DNA of 64,000 nt from Lysinibacillus_B sp036662795. Lineage in GTDB: Bacteria > Bacillota > Bacilli > Bacillales_A > Planococcaceae. The DNA lies in the NCBI RefSeq assembly GCF_036662795.1, contig NZ_JBAFWZ010000012.1, positions 45,804 to 109,803 on the forward strand, given 5' to 3'. Below, one piece after another: positions 33,506 through 42,397 of the stretch; within the stretch, counting starts at the first letter, position 1, and every line of letters starts with the position of its first letter. A program made the position numbers and the translations under genes. The notes below the pieces were generated by a model that ran no database searches, was not told the DNA's origin, and saw only the letters and a program-made list of their open reading frames with translations.

Positions 33506-34159
33506 ATGGATAACTTCATGTCGATGTTGTTGCCAATGCTCGATGGAGCGAAGGTAACCATATTATTATTCATTATTGTGATAGTCCTTTCGATTCCGTT
33601 AGGCTTCCTATTAACATTAGCAGTAAAAAGTAAATTCAAGCCGCTTTCGTGGTTAGCACATGTCTACATTTATGTGATGCGCGGCACACCGTTATTACTA
33701 CAATTATTATTAATTGTATACGGTTTACCGATGATTCCTGGGATTGGAGAATATCTAGTGCTTGACCGTTTTACAGCGGCGTGTATCGGTTTCGTTTTAA
33801 ATTATGCTGCATACTTCTCAGAAATTTTCCGTGGTGGCTTATTAGCGATTGATAAGGGGCAATATGAGGCAGCACAAGTGTTAGGGTTAAACAAGTTTCA
33901 AACAACAACGCGTATTATTTTGCCACAAATGTTCCGAATTGCATTACCGACATTATCAAATGAATCGATAAATTTAGTAAAGGATACAGCACTTTTATAT
34001 GCGGTAGCTGTACCAGAATTACTGCATTATGCACAAACTGTTGTAAACCGTGACTTCACGATTGTACCATTCTTTGTAGCGGGAGCGATTTATTTATTAA
34101 TTACATTAGTATTAACAGTATTCCTTAAATATTTAGAGCGACGCTTCAAGTATGAATAA
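33506..34159 (+). CDS. Amino acid ABC transporter, permease
   Basis: HisM/GlnP-type inner-membrane subunit; 217 residues with about five transmembrane helices. The conserved EAA loop is in GQYEAAQVLGLNKFQTTTRIILPQ. ATG at 33506 follows TTTAGGAGG; an earlier in-frame start at 33452 would precede that site. Probably works as a homodimer with the ATPase 14 bases downstream. Confidence 0.92.
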   Translation: MDNFMSMLLPMLDGAKVTILLFIIVIVLSIPLGFLLTLAVKSKFKPLSWLAHVYIYVMRGTPLLLQLLLIVYGLPMIPGIGEYLVLDRFTAACIGFVLNYAAYFSEIFRGGLLAIDKGQYEAAQVLGLNKFQTTTRIILPQMFRIALPTLSNESINLVKDTALLYAVAVPELLHYAQTVVNRDFTIVPFFVAGAIYLLITLVLTVFLKYLERRFKYE

Positions 34160-34173
34160 CGGAGGATTCTTAT

Positions 34174-34920
34174 ATGGCTTTAATTGAAATTGAAAACTTG
34201 AAAAAATCATTCGGTTCGTTGGAAGTGTTAAAGAGCATTTCATTTAATGTAGAAAAAAATGATGTAATCGCCATCATTGGTCCTTCTGGTTCGGGAAAAA
34301 GTACTATGCTACGTAGTCTTGTGCATTTAGAAGAGATTAATGGCGGTTCTGTAAAAATTGATGATCATTACTTAGTGAGGGATGGTGTCTATGCAAAGGC
34401 GCAGGACATTAAAGCTATCACAGCAAAAATGGGAATGGTGTTTCAGCATTTTAATTTATTCCCTCATTTAAGTGTACGTGATAACTTAGCGATATCACCA
34501 AAGCTAGTAAAAAAGTTATCTGCTGCTGAAACGAAGAAAAATGCAGATGAGCTTCTAGCCAAGGTCGGATTATCAGATAAGGCTAATGTTTACCCATCTA
34601 ATTTATCGGGCGGGCAGAAGCAACGAGTGGCGATTGCTCGTGCCTTAATGATGAATCCTCAAATTCTATTATTTGATGAACCTACCTCAGCGCTTGATCC
34701 AGAGCTTACAGGCGAAGTTTTAAAGGTAATGAAGGATTTAGCGGAAGAGCATATGACGATGATCGTTGTCACACATGAAATGGGCTTTGCTCGTGAGGTG
34801 GCAAATAAAGTTGTATTTATGGATGGTGGAGAAATTTTAGAGGCAGGGACACCGGAGCAAATCTTCAATAACCCACAGCAAGCTCGTACTCAAGAGTTTT
34901 TAAAGAAGAATTATAAATAA
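34174..34920 (+). CDS. Amino acid ABC transporter, ATPase
   Basis: GlnQ/HisP-type nucleotide-binding subunit, 248 residues. Walker A IGPSGSGKST, Q-loop MVFQHFNLFPH, signature LSGGQKQRVAIARAL, Walker B ILLFDEPTSALDPE, H-loop VVTHEM. CGGAGGA precedes the ATG. Last gene of the importer operon, followed by a terminator. Confidence 0.94.
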   Translation: MALIEIENLKKSFGSLEVLKSISFNVEKNDVIAIIGPSGSGKSTMLRSLVHLEEINGGSVKIDDHYLVRDGVYAKAQDIKAITAKMGMVFQHFNLFPHLSVRDNLAISPKLVKKLSAAETKKNADELLAKVGLSDKANVYPSNLSGGQKQRVAIARALMMNPQILLFDEPTSALDPELTGEVLKVMKDLAEEHMTMIVVTHEMGFAREVANKVVFMDGGEILEAGTPEQIFNNPQQARTQEFLKKNYK

Positions 34921-34927
34921 TAGAGTG

Positions 34928-34962
34928 CCGATAACGCAGTAAACGTGTTATCGGTATTTTTA
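34928..34962 (+). terminator. Terminator after the amino acid importer
   Basis: CCGATAAC (34928-34935) pairs with GTTATCGG (34947-34954), 11-base loop, then TATTTTTA. It closes the accessory block. Confidence 0.82.
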
Positions 34963-35171
34963 CTGATTTGAATTGAGTGAAAATTCAACTAACTATAAAA
35001 GTACACATATTAATAGGAAGAAATTCATTTATACAAGTTATTTTGTATAAATACGGCTTTTTGGGTTGCTTTCACCCGCGGTCTCTTATATACTAGAAAA
35101 CGGCTCAAAAAGAGCGAAAGCATATAAAGAAACAACATTATAAACTTATGAAAAGAATTTTGCTAAAATAC
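34963..35171. other. Intergenic region upstream of the S10 promoter
   Basis: No gene. Contains a perfect 9-bp hairpin (TTTATACAA 35028-35036 with TTGTATAAA 35043-35051) and a second small one (GCTC-AAAAA-GAGC, about 35103-35115). Role unknown. Confidence 0.4.
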
Positions 35172-35200
35172 TTGCGAACTTCTTTTTTATTGTATATAAT
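35172..35200 (+). promoter_or_regulatory. Promoter of the S10-spc-alpha operon
   Basis: TTGCGA at 35172-35177, exact 17-base spacer, consensus TATAAT at 35195-35200. The transcript starts about 120 bases before rpsJ. Confidence 0.85.
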
Positions 35201-35206
35201 GTTGAA

Positions 35207-35328
35207 TGTTGGTCTTTGACTGCGATGAAGCGAGAGGTTGCCGACACACCCGGCCGCTTTGCCATGGCGAGTGTGTGGGAAATTTTCGTGGAGAATGTCT
35301 AGAAAATAGGCGAGAAGGAGGGAAAATT
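35207..35328 (+). promoter_or_regulatory. S10 operon leader RNA
   Basis: Untranslated leader whose GACACACCCGGCCGCTTTGC and GCGAGTGTGTGGG parts pair (ACACAC with GTGTGT) around a GC-rich loop, followed by AATTTTCGTGGAGAATGTC near the ribosome binding site. From memory this segment is nearly unchanged across Bacillaceae, far more than untranslated DNA normally is, which points to a structured regulatory RNA (an L4-type leader is one possibility). The rpsJ frame is open through it, but the AAGGAGG and family start lie at its end. Confidence 0.6.
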
Positions 35329-35637
35329 ATGGCAAAACAAAAGATTCGTATCCGTTTAAAAGCGTATGATCACCGTATTTTAGATCAGTCTGCTGAGAAA
35401 ATTGTGGAAACTGCTAAACGTTCAGGTGCAAGTGTGTCAGGTCCGATTCCACTTCCAACTGAGAAGTCTGTGTACACAATCTTACGTGCTGTTCACAAGT
35501 ACAAAGATTCTCGTGAACAATTCGAAATGCGTACGCATAAACGTTTAATCGATATCGTTAACCCAACACCACAAACTGTTGATGCGTTAATGAAACTTGA
35601 CTTACCATCTGGCGTTGATATCGAAATCAAACTTTAA
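35329..35637 (+). CDS. rpsJ: 30S ribosomal protein S10
   Basis: 30S head protein, also NusE in antitermination complexes with NusB. 102 residues (KQKIRIRLKAYDHRILDQSA at the start). ATG at 35329 follows AAGGAGGG; the in-frame extension back to 35206 is leader RNA. First gene of the S10 operon. Confidence 0.97.
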   Translation: MAKQKIRIRLKAYDHRILDQSAEKIVETAKRSGASVSGPIPLPTEKSVYTILRAVHKYKDSREQFEMRTHKRLIDIVNPTPQTVDALMKLDLPSGVDIEIKL

Positions 35638-35685
35638 TGGTAAAAACAAATATATTTTTTTCAAAACTTACAGGAGGTGTGACAA

Positions 35686-36315
35686 ATGGCTAAAGGAATC
35701 TTAGGTAGAAAAATCGGCATGACTCAAGTTTTCGCTGAGAACGGAGATTTAATCCCAGTAACAGTAATCGAAGCTGCTCCAAACGTAGTTCTTCAAAAGA
35801 AAACTGCTGAGACAGACGGCTACGAAGCAATCCAAGTTGGTTTCGAAGACAAGCGCGTTAAGCTTTCTAACAAACCAGAACAAGGTCACGTAGCAAAAGC
35901 AAATACGGCTCCTAAGCGCTTCATTCGTGAATTCCGCAACGTAAACGTGGCAGAATACGAAGTTGGTCAAGAAGTCAAAGTAGAAATTTTCGCGGAAGGC
36001 GATGTAGTTGATGTAACAGGTGTAACTAAGGGTAAAGGTTTCCAAGGTGCTATCAAGCGTCACGGACAATCTCGTGGTCCTATGTCTCACGGTTCTCGCT
36101 ACCACCGTCGCGTTGGTTCAATGGGTCCTGTTGCTCCAAACCGCGTATTCAAACAAAAGAAATTACCTGGTCAAATGGGTGGTAATGTTGTAACAATCCA
36201 AAACCTTGAAATCGTTAAGGTTGATGCAGAACGCAACTTATTACTAGTTAAAGGTAATGTTCCTGGTTCTAAAAAAGCTCTTGTTGCAGTTAAAACTGCA
36301 GTAAAATCTAAATAA
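35686..36315 (+). CDS. rplC: 50S ribosomal protein L3
   Basis: Early 23S rRNA binder reaching the peptidyl-transferase centre. GILGRKIGMTQVF at the N-terminus, and the long central extension with SHGSRYHRRVGSMG and GQMGG. 209 residues. CAGGAGGTG precedes the ATG. Confidence 0.97.
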   Translation: MAKGILGRKIGMTQVFAENGDLIPVTVIEAAPNVVLQKKTAETDGYEAIQVGFEDKRVKLSNKPEQGHVAKANTAPKRFIREFRNVNVAEYEVGQEVKVEIFAEGDVVDVTGVTKGKGFQGAIKRHGQSRGPMSHGSRYHRRVGSMGPVAPNRVFKQKKLPGQMGGNVVTIQNLEIVKVDAERNLLLVKGNVPGSKKALVAVKTAVKSK

Positions 36316-36341
36316 TTCTCTTAAGAAAGGAGGACACAGGA

Positions 36342-36965
36342 ATGACAAAGGTATCTGTACTTAGTCAAACAGGTGCTTCAGTTGGCGAAATCGAATTAAA
36401 CGATGCGATCTTCGGAATCGAGCCAAACGAAGCTGTTTTATTTGATGCAGTAATCGCACAACGCGCTTCACTACGTCAAGGTAACCATAAAGTAAAAAAC
36501 CGTTCTGAAGTTGCTGGTGGTGGTCGTAAGCCATGGCGTCAAAAAGGAACTGGTCGTGCTCGTCAAGGTTCGATCCGCTCTCCACAATGGCGCGGTGGTG
36601 GTATCGTATTCGGTCCAACTCCACGTAGCTACTCTTACAAATTACCGAAGAAAGTTCGTCGCTTAGCTCTTAAATCAGCTTTATCAGCTAAAGTTGTAGA
36701 ACAAAACTTCGTAGTTCTTGATGCATTAACTTTAGATGCACCAAAAACAAAAGATTTCGCTGCTATCTTAAAAGCATTAGAAATCAACAAAAAAGCGCTT
36801 TTCGTAACTGCTGAGTTAAACGAAAACGTAGCATTATCAGCTCGTAACATCCCTGGTGTTACAGTTTTAACAGCTGCTGGAATCAACGTTCTTGATCTTT
36901 TAGGTCACGAAAAAGTTGTATTTACAAAAGCTGCAGTAGAAAAAGTTGAGGAGGTGCTTGGATAA
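36342..36965 (+). CDS. rplD: 50S ribosomal protein L4
   Basis: Lines the exit tunnel; the loop with GGGRKPWRQKGTGRARQGS reaches the constriction. In E. coli it is the autoregulator of the S10 operon. 207 residues. AAAGGAGG precedes the ATG; its stop overlaps the rplW start by one base. Confidence 0.97.
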   Translation: MTKVSVLSQTGASVGEIELNDAIFGIEPNEAVLFDAVIAQRASLRQGNHKVKNRSEVAGGGRKPWRQKGTGRARQGSIRSPQWRGGGIVFGPTPRSYSYKLPKKVRRLALKSALSAKVVEQNFVVLDALTLDAPKTKDFAAILKALEINKKALFVTAELNENVALSARNIPGVTVLTAAGINVLDLLGHEKVVFTKAAVEKVEEVLG

Positions 36966-37249
36966 TGGAAGCACGTGATATCATCAAACGTCCGGTCATT
37001 ACTGAGCGTTCTTCTGAAATTATGGCAGAGAAAAAGTATACTTTCGAAGTAGACACTCGCGCTAACAAAACTCAAGTTAAAGATGCAGTAGAAGAAATCT
37101 TTGGCGTTCAAGTTGAGAAAGTAAACATCATGAACTACAAAGGTAAATTCAAACGTGTTGGTAAATTCGGCGGTTACACAAACAAACGTCGTAAAGCAAT
37201 CGTTAAATTAACTGCTGATTCAAAAGAAATCGAATTATTCGAAGTCTAA
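36965..37249 (+). CDS. rplW: 50S ribosomal protein L23
   Basis: Exit-tunnel rim protein that docks trigger factor and SRP. 94 residues; RDIIKRPVITERSSE is the family N-terminus. Start at 36965 overlaps the rplD stop (TAATG); GAGGAGG lies at the end of rplD. Confidence 0.96.
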   Translation: MEARDIIKRPVITERSSEIMAEKKYTFEVDTRANKTQVKDAVEEIFGVQVEKVNIMNYKGKFKRVGKFGGYTNKRRKAIVKLTADSKEIELFEV

Positions 37250-37294
37250 TCCCTATAGAGATTAGATTGTACAATATAAAAGGAGGGAAAACAC

Positions 37295-38125
37295 ATGGCG
37301 ATTAAAAAGTATAAACCAACCTCAAATGGTCGTCGTAACATGACGTCATCTGACTTTGCTGAAATCACAACTAATAAGCCTGAAAAGTCATTATTAGCGC
37401 CAATTAAACGCAAAGCTGGTCGTAACAACCAAGGTAAAATTACTGTTCGTCATCACGGTGGTGGTCATAAGAAGCAATACCGCGTAATCGACTTCAAACG
37501 TCTTAAAGACGGCATTCCAGGACGCGTTGCTACTATTGAATATGATCCAAACCGCTCTGCGAATATCGCATTAATTAACTACGCTGACGGTGAAAAGCGT
37601 TATATCCTAGCTCCGAAAGGTCTTGAAGTAGGTCAAACAATCGTTTCAGGTCCAGAGGCAGATATTAAAGTAGGTAACGCATTACCATTAGCAAACATTC
37701 CAATGGGTACTACAGTACACAACATCGAGTTAAAACCTGGTAAAGGTGGACAATTAGTACGTTCAGCTGGTACTTCTGCGCAAGTACTTGGTCGTGAAGG
37801 TAAGTATGTAATCGTTCGTCTTCAATCTGGTGAAGTTCGCTTAATTTTAGCTACTTGCCGTGCTACAATCGGTCAAGTTGGTAACGAGCAACACGAACTT
37901 ATCAACATCGGTAAAGCAGGTCGTTCTCGTTGGTTAGGTAAACGCCCAACTGTTCGTGGTTCTGTAATGAACCCTAACGATCACCCACACGGTGGTGGTG
38001 AAGGACGTTCTCCAATCGGACGTAAATCTCCAATGACACCATGGGGCAAACCAGCTCTTGGTTACAAAACACGCAAAAAGAAAAATAAAACTTCTAAGTT
38101 TATTATTCGTGGACGTAAAAAATAA
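37295..38125 (+). CDS. rplB: 50S ribosomal protein L2
   Basis: Large rRNA-binding protein needed for subunit joining and peptidyl-transferase activity. 276 residues; HHGGGHKKQYRVIDFKR near the N-terminus and VMNPNDHPHGGGEGRSPIGR, with the essential His, near the C-terminus. AGGAGGG precedes the ATG. Confidence 0.97.
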   Translation: MAIKKYKPTSNGRRNMTSSDFAEITTNKPEKSLLAPIKRKAGRNNQGKITVRHHGGGHKKQYRVIDFKRLKDGIPGRVATIEYDPNRSANIALINYADGEKRYILAPKGLEVGQTIVSGPEADIKVGNALPLANIPMGTTVHNIELKPGKGGQLVRSAGTSAQVLGREGKYVIVRLQSGEVRLILATCRATIGQVGNEQHELINIGKAGRSRWLGKRPTVRGSVMNPNDHPHGGGEGRSPIGRKSPMTPWGKPALGYKTRKKKNKTSKFIIRGRKK

Positions 38126-38185
38126 AGTGGTTAGACTACGGTTCGTATCGAGAGCCGTGGTGGAATCACGGAGGGAGGTTCCTAA

Positions 38186-38464
38186 ATGGGTCGCAGCTTG
38201 AAAAAAGGACCTTTTGTTGATGATCACCTTATGAAAAAGGTGGAAGCACAAGAGGCTTCTGAGAAAAAACAAGTTATTAAAACTTGGTCTCGCCGTTCTA
38301 CTATCTTCCCGAACTTCATCGGTTTAACAATCGCAGTATACGATGGACGTAAACACGTTCCTGTATACGTGACAGAAGATATGGTAGGTCACAAACTAGG
38401 TGAGTTCGCACCGACACGTACTTACAAAGGTCACGGTGCAGATGACAAGAAAACAAGACGCTAA
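38186..38464 (+). CDS. rpsS: 30S ribosomal protein S19
   Basis: 30S head protein near the A site, forms a bridge with L5. 92 residues (GRSLKKGPFVDDHLMKKVE). GGAGGGAGG precedes the ATG. The 60-base gap after rplB holds a GC-rich hairpin without a T run. Confidence 0.97.
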   Translation: MGRSLKKGPFVDDHLMKKVEAQEASEKKQVIKTWSRRSTIFPNFIGLTIAVYDGRKHVPVYVTEDMVGHKLGEFAPTRTYKGHGADDKKTRR

Positions 38465-38486
38465 TTTTGAGAGGAGGTAAATCCTA

Positions 38487-38831
38487 ATGACACAAGCTAA
38501 AGCTATCGCTCGTACAGTTCGTATCGCTCCTCGTAAAGTACGTCTAGTAGTAGACTTAATCCGAGGTAAGCAAATCGGTGAAGCAGTTGCAATTTTACGT
38601 CATACTCCAAAAGCGGCGTCTCCAGTCGTTGAGAAAGTATTAAAATCTGCAGTTGCAAACGCTGAGCACAACTATGAGTTAGATGTAAATAACTTAGTTG
38701 TATCTGAAGTTTTTGTTGACGAAGGTCCAACATTAAAACGTTTCCGTCCACGTGCACAAGGACGCGCAAGCGCAATTAACAAACGCACAAGCCACATCAC
38801 TATCGTGGTATCTGAGAAGAAGGAGGGTTAA
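38487..38831 (+). CDS. rplV: 50S ribosomal protein L22
   Basis: Tunnel-lining protein; the beta-hairpin around EGPTLKRFRPRAQGRA forms the constriction opposite L4, where erythromycin-resistance changes occur; it looks wild type. 114 residues. GAGGAGG precedes the ATG. Confidence 0.97.
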   Translation: MTQAKAIARTVRIAPRKVRLVVDLIRGKQIGEAVAILRHTPKAASPVVEKVLKSAVANAEHNYELDVNNLVVSEVFVDEGPTLKRFRPRAQGRASAINKRTSHITIVVSEKKEG

Positions 38832-38834
38832 TCC

Positions 38835-39491
38835 GTGGGTCAAAAAGTACATCCAATAGGACTACGTGTTGGTATTATTCGTGACTGGGAGTCAAAATGG
38901 TACGCTGAGAAAGACTACGCGACTTTACTACACGAAGACATCAAAGTTCGTAAATATATCGAAACTAAACTTAAAGATGCATCTGTATCTAAAGTAGAAA
39001 TCGAGCGCGCTGCAAACCGCGTAAATATCACAATTCACACTGCGAAACCAGGTATGGTTATCGGTAAAGGCGGTACGGAAGTTGAAAACTTACGTAAGTA
39101 CCTAAGCGAATTAACTGGTAAGCGTGTACACATCAACATCGTTGAAATCAAACGTGCTGATCTTGACGCTCGTTTAGTAGCTGAAAACATCGCTCGTCAA
39201 CTTGAGAACCGCGTATCATTCCGCCGTGCTCAAAAACAAGCAATCCAACGCACAATTCGCGCTGGTGCAAAAGGTATTAAAACACAAGTATCTGGTCGTT
39301 TAGGTGGCGCTGATATCGCGCGTGCTGAACACTATAGCGAAGGAACTGTTCCACTTCATACTTTACGTGCTGACATTGATTATGCACACGCTGAAGCTGA
39401 CACTACTTACGGTAAGTTAGGTGTTAAAGTATGGATCTACCGTGGTGAAGTCCTTCCAACTAAGAAGAACTCTGTGGAAGGAGGCAAATAA
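38835..39491 (+). CDS. rpsC: 30S ribosomal protein S3
   Basis: Entry-tunnel protein of the 30S head. KH domain with MVIGKGGTEVENLRK; C-terminal domain with SGRLGGADIARAE. 218 residues. GTG start at 38835 after GGAGGG, 3 bases from the rplV stop. Confidence 0.97.
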   Translation: MGQKVHPIGLRVGIIRDWESKWYAEKDYATLLHEDIKVRKYIETKLKDASVSKVEIERAANRVNITIHTAKPGMVIGKGGTEVENLRKYLSELTGKRVHINIVEIKRADLDARLVAENIARQLENRVSFRRAQKQAIQRTIRAGAKGIKTQVSGRLGGADIARAEHYSEGTVPLHTLRADIDYAHAEADTTYGKLGVKVWIYRGEVLPTKKNSVEGGK

Positions 39492-39493
39492 TA

Positions 39494-39928
39494 ATGTTAT
39501 TACCTAAACGCGTAAAATATCGTCGTGAACACCGTGGTAACATGCGTGGCGAAGCGAAAGGCGGTAAAGAAGTAGTTTTCGGTGAGTGGGGCTTACAAGC
39601 TCAAACTGCATCATGGATTACGAACCGTCAAATCGAGTCTGCCCGTATCGCTATGACACGTTACATGAAACGTGGCGGTAAAGTTTGGATTAAAATCTTC
39701 CCGCACAAGCCTTACACGAAAAAGCCTCTAGAAGTCCGCATGGGTTCTGGTAAAGGTTCTCCAGAAGGCTGGGTAGCAGTAGTTAAACCAGGAAAAGTAA
39801 TGTTCGAAATTGCTGGTGTATCTGAAGAGATCGCACGTGAAGCACTTCGTTTAGCATCACACAAACTTCCTGTTAAATGTAAGATCGTAAAACGTCAAGA
39901 AACTGGTGGTGAATCTAATGAAAGCTAA
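39494..39928 (+). CDS. rplP: 50S ribosomal protein L16
   Basis: Binds near the A-site tRNA elbow. 144 residues; LLPKRVKYRREHRG at the N-terminus and RMGSGKGSPEGWVAVVKPGK centrally. GGAGG in the end of rpsC precedes the ATG. Overlaps rpmC by 11 bases. Confidence 0.97.
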   Translation: MLLPKRVKYRREHRGNMRGEAKGGKEVVFGEWGLQAQTASWITNRQIESARIAMTRYMKRGGKVWIKIFPHKPYTKKPLEVRMGSGKGSPEGWVAVVKPGKVMFEIAGVSEEIAREALRLASHKLPVKCKIVKRQETGGESNES

Positions 39929-40115
39929 TGAAATCCGTGACCTTGCCACTTCTGAAATTGAATTAAAAGTGAAATCACTGAAAGAAGAGCTTTTCAACCT
40001 TCGCTTCCAATTGGCGACTGGTCAATTAGAAAACACAGCTCGCATCCGCGAAGTTCGTAAAGCGATTGCGCGTATGAAAACTGTGATTCGTGAAAGAGAA
40101 ATCAGTGCACAATAA
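39918..40115 (+). CDS. rpmC: 50S ribosomal protein L29
   Basis: Small helical protein at the tunnel exit. 65 residues from ATG 39918 (KANEIRDLATSEIELK); in-frame GTG codons at 39906-39911 lie within the ribosome binding site GGTGGTG and are rejected. Translationally coupled to rplP. Confidence 0.95.
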   Translation: MKANEIRDLATSEIELKVKSLKEELFNLRFQLATGQLENTARIREVRKAIARMKTVIREREISAQ

Positions 40116-40139
40116 CTGATATAAAGGAGGTTTTCAGGC

Positions 40140-40403
40140 ATGACTGAGCGTAACCAACGCAAAGTTTACACTGGCCGTGTTGTTTCTGACAAAATGGACA
40201 AAACTGTTACAGTTCTTGTTGAAACATATAAGAAACACAAATTATACGGTAAGCGTGTAAAGTACTCTAAAAAGTTCAAAGCTCATGATGAGTTAAACAC
40301 AGCGAAAATCGGTGATATTGTACGTATCATGGAAACTCGCCCGCTATCAGCTACTAAACGTTTCCGCCTAGTGGAAGTTGTAGAAAAAGCGGTTATTATC
40401 TAA
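40140..40403 (+). CDS. rpsQ: 30S ribosomal protein S17
   Basis: Primary 16S rRNA 5'-domain binder with an OB fold. 87 residues (RKVYTGRVVSDKMDKTVTV). AAAGGAGG precedes the ATG. Confidence 0.97.
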   Translation: MTERNQRKVYTGRVVSDKMDKTVTVLVETYKKHKLYGKRVKYSKKFKAHDELNTAKIGDIVRIMETRPLSATKRFRLVEVVEKAVII

Positions 40404-40447
40404 TAACTATTTCGGAACATACCAATTTCCGAAGGGAGGTAACCTAA

Positions 40448-40816
40448 GTGATCCAACAAGAAAGTCGTATGAAAGTTGCTGACAACTCAGGTGCACGTGA
40501 AGTATTAACAATTAAAGTGCTTGGTGGTTCTGGACGTAAAACTGCTAACATCGGCGATATCGTCGTTTGTACAGTTAAGAAAGCAACACCAGGTGGCGTT
40601 GTCAAGAAAGGTGACGTTGTTAAGGCTGTTATCGTTCGCACAAAATCAGGTGTTCGTCGTAAAGACGGTACTTATATTAAATTTGACGAAAACGCATGCG
40701 TAATCATCAAAGACGATAAGTCACCACGCGGAACTCGTATTTTCGGACCTGTTGCACGTGAATTACGTGATAGTAGCTTCATGAAGATCGTTTCTCTAGC
40801 TCCAGAAGTTCTTTAA
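40448..40816 (+). CDS. rplN: 50S ribosomal protein L14
   Basis: Subunit-interface protein, also the docking site of ribosome silencing factor RsfS. 122 residues (RMKVADNSGAREVLTIKVLG). GTG start at 40448 after GGGAGG. Confidence 0.97.
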   Translation: MIQQESRMKVADNSGAREVLTIKVLGGSGRKTANIGDIVVCTVKKATPGGVVKKGDVVKAVIVRTKSGVRRKDGTYIKFDENACVIIKDDKSPRGTRIFGPVARELRDSSFMKIVSLAPEVL

Positions 40817-40853
40817 TTTCATGACAGTACCAATCAAGGAGGTGCGACACACA

Positions 40854-41162
40854 ATGCATGTTAAAAAGGGCGACAAGGTAAAAGTAATTACTGGTAAAGA
40901 TAAAGGCAAAGAAGGCGTTATCTTAGCTGCTTTCCCAAAACAAGACCGCGTTCTTGTTGAAGGTGTAAACATCGTGAAGAAACACGTTAAGCCTAACCAG
41001 TTAAACCCACAAGGTGGGATTGTTAGCAAAGAAGCTGCAATCCACGTTTCGAACGTAATGCTAATCGATCCTAAATCTGGCGAGCCGACTCGTGTAGGTT
41101 ACAAAATCGAAAACGGCAAAAAAGTTCGTGTTGCAAAAAAATCAGGTGTAGTAATCGACTAA
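40854..41162 (+). CDS. rplX: 50S ribosomal protein L24
   Basis: Assembly initiator with a KOW motif (KKGDKVKVITGKDKGKEGVI). 102 residues from ATG 40854, after AAGGAGG; the in-frame upstream ATG at 40821 precedes that site. Confidence 0.97.
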   Translation: MHVKKGDKVKVITGKDKGKEGVILAAFPKQDRVLVEGVNIVKKHVKPNQLNPQGGIVSKEAAIHVSNVMLIDPKSGEPTRVGYKIENGKKVRVAKKSGVVID

Positions 41163-41190
41163 TAAGTAAAATTAGAAGGGAGGTACAAAC

Positions 41191-41730
41191 ATGAGCCGCC
41201 TAAAAGCAAAATATTTAAATGAAGTTTCACCTGCTCTTATGAGCAAGTTTGGATATAAATCAGTTATGCAATTGCCAAAAGTGGAGAAAATCGTAATCAA
41301 CATGGGTGTTGGTGACGCTGTTCAAAACTCAAAAGCATTAGATGCTGCTGTAGAAGAATTAACAATTATCACTGGTCAAAAGCCAGTTGTAACTAAAGCT
41401 AAAAAATCGATCGCAGGTTTCCGTCTACGTGAAGGTATGCCTATCGGTGCTAAAGTTACATTACGCGGTGAGCGTATGTATGAATTCTTGGACAAATTAA
41501 TCGCTATCGCACTTCCACGTGTACGTGACTTCCGTGGTGTTTCTAAAAAAGCATTCGATGGTCGCGGTAACTACACACTAGGTGTTAAAGAACAATTAAT
41601 TTTCCCTGAAATCGATTACGATAAAGTTTCGAAAGTACGCGGTATGGACATCGTGATCGTAACGACTGCGAATTCTGATGAAGAAGCTCGCGAGTTATTG
41701 ACACAATTCGGTATGCCGTTCCAAAAGTAA
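41191..41730 (+). CDS. rplE: 50S ribosomal protein L5
   Basis: Binds 5S rRNA and contacts P-site tRNA. 179 residues (VEKIVINMGVGDAVQNSK, RDFRGVSKKAFDGRGNYTLG). AGGGAGG precedes the ATG. Confidence 0.97.
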   Translation: MSRLKAKYLNEVSPALMSKFGYKSVMQLPKVEKIVINMGVGDAVQNSKALDAAVEELTIITGQKPVVTKAKKSIAGFRLREGMPIGAKVTLRGERMYEFLDKLIAIALPRVRDFRGVSKKAFDGRGNYTLGVKEQLIFPEIDYDKVSKVRGMDIVIVTTANSDEEARELLTQFGMPFQK

Positions 41731-41751
41731 TAAAACAAGGAGGGCGAAAAC

Positions 41752-41937
41752 GTGGCTAAAAAATCAATGATCGTTAAACAACAACGTAAGCAAAAGTTTA
41801 AAGTGCAAGAATATACACGTTGTGAACGCTGTGGTCGTCCACATTCAGTATATCGCAAATTTAAACTTTGCCGTATTTGTTTCCGTGAACTTGCATATAA
41901 GGGACAAATTCCTGGCGTTAAAAAAGCCAGCTGGTAA
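41752..41937 (+). CDS. rpsN: 30S ribosomal protein S14 type Z
   Basis: 30S head protein, short zinc-binding form with CERCGRPH and CRICFRELA as a CxxC-CxxC site. 61 residues. Zinc-free long S14 paralogues are usually found elsewhere in Bacillales. GTG start at 41752 after AGGAGGG. Confidence 0.96.
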   Translation: MAKKSMIVKQQRKQKFKVQEYTRCERCGRPHSVYRKFKLCRICFRELAYKGQIPGVKKASW

Positions 41938-41967
41938 TCCCCTAATTTGGGAAGGAGGTAAATTTTC

Positions 41968-42366
41968 ATGACAATGACTGATCCGATTGCAGATATGCTT
42001 ACTCGCATCCGTAACGCGAACATGGTTCGTCACGAGAAGTTAGAGGTTCCAGCTTCTAACTTAAAGAAAGACATCGCTGAAATTTTAAAGCGTGAAGGTT
42101 TCGTTCGTGACGTAGAGTACGTAGAGGACAACAAGCAAGGTATCATCCGTATCTTCTTAAAATACGGTAAAGATAACGAGCGTGTTATCACTGGTTTAAA
42201 ACGTATCTCTAAACCAGGTTTACGCGTATACGCTAAAACTAACGAAGTACCAAAAGTATTAAACGGTCTTGGTATCGCTTTAGTATCAACTTCACAAGGT
42301 TTATTAACTGACAAAGAAGCTCGCGCTAAACAAGTTGGCGGAGAAATCTTAGCATACGTTTGGTAA
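41968..42366 (+). CDS. rpsH: 30S ribosomal protein S8
   Basis: Central-domain 16S binder; spc-operon repressor in E. coli. 132 residues (DPIADMLTRIRNANMVRHEK; STSQGLLTDKEAR at the end). AAGGAGG precedes the ATG. Confidence 0.97.
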   Translation: MTMTDPIADMLTRIRNANMVRHEKLEVPASNLKKDIAEILKREGFVRDVEYVEDNKQGIIRIFLKYGKDNERVITGLKRISKPGLRVYAKTNEVPKVLNGLGIALVSTSQGLLTDKEARAKQVGGEILAYVW

Positions 42367-42397
42367 TTAGCAATAGAAAGAATGGAGGTGCAACTAA

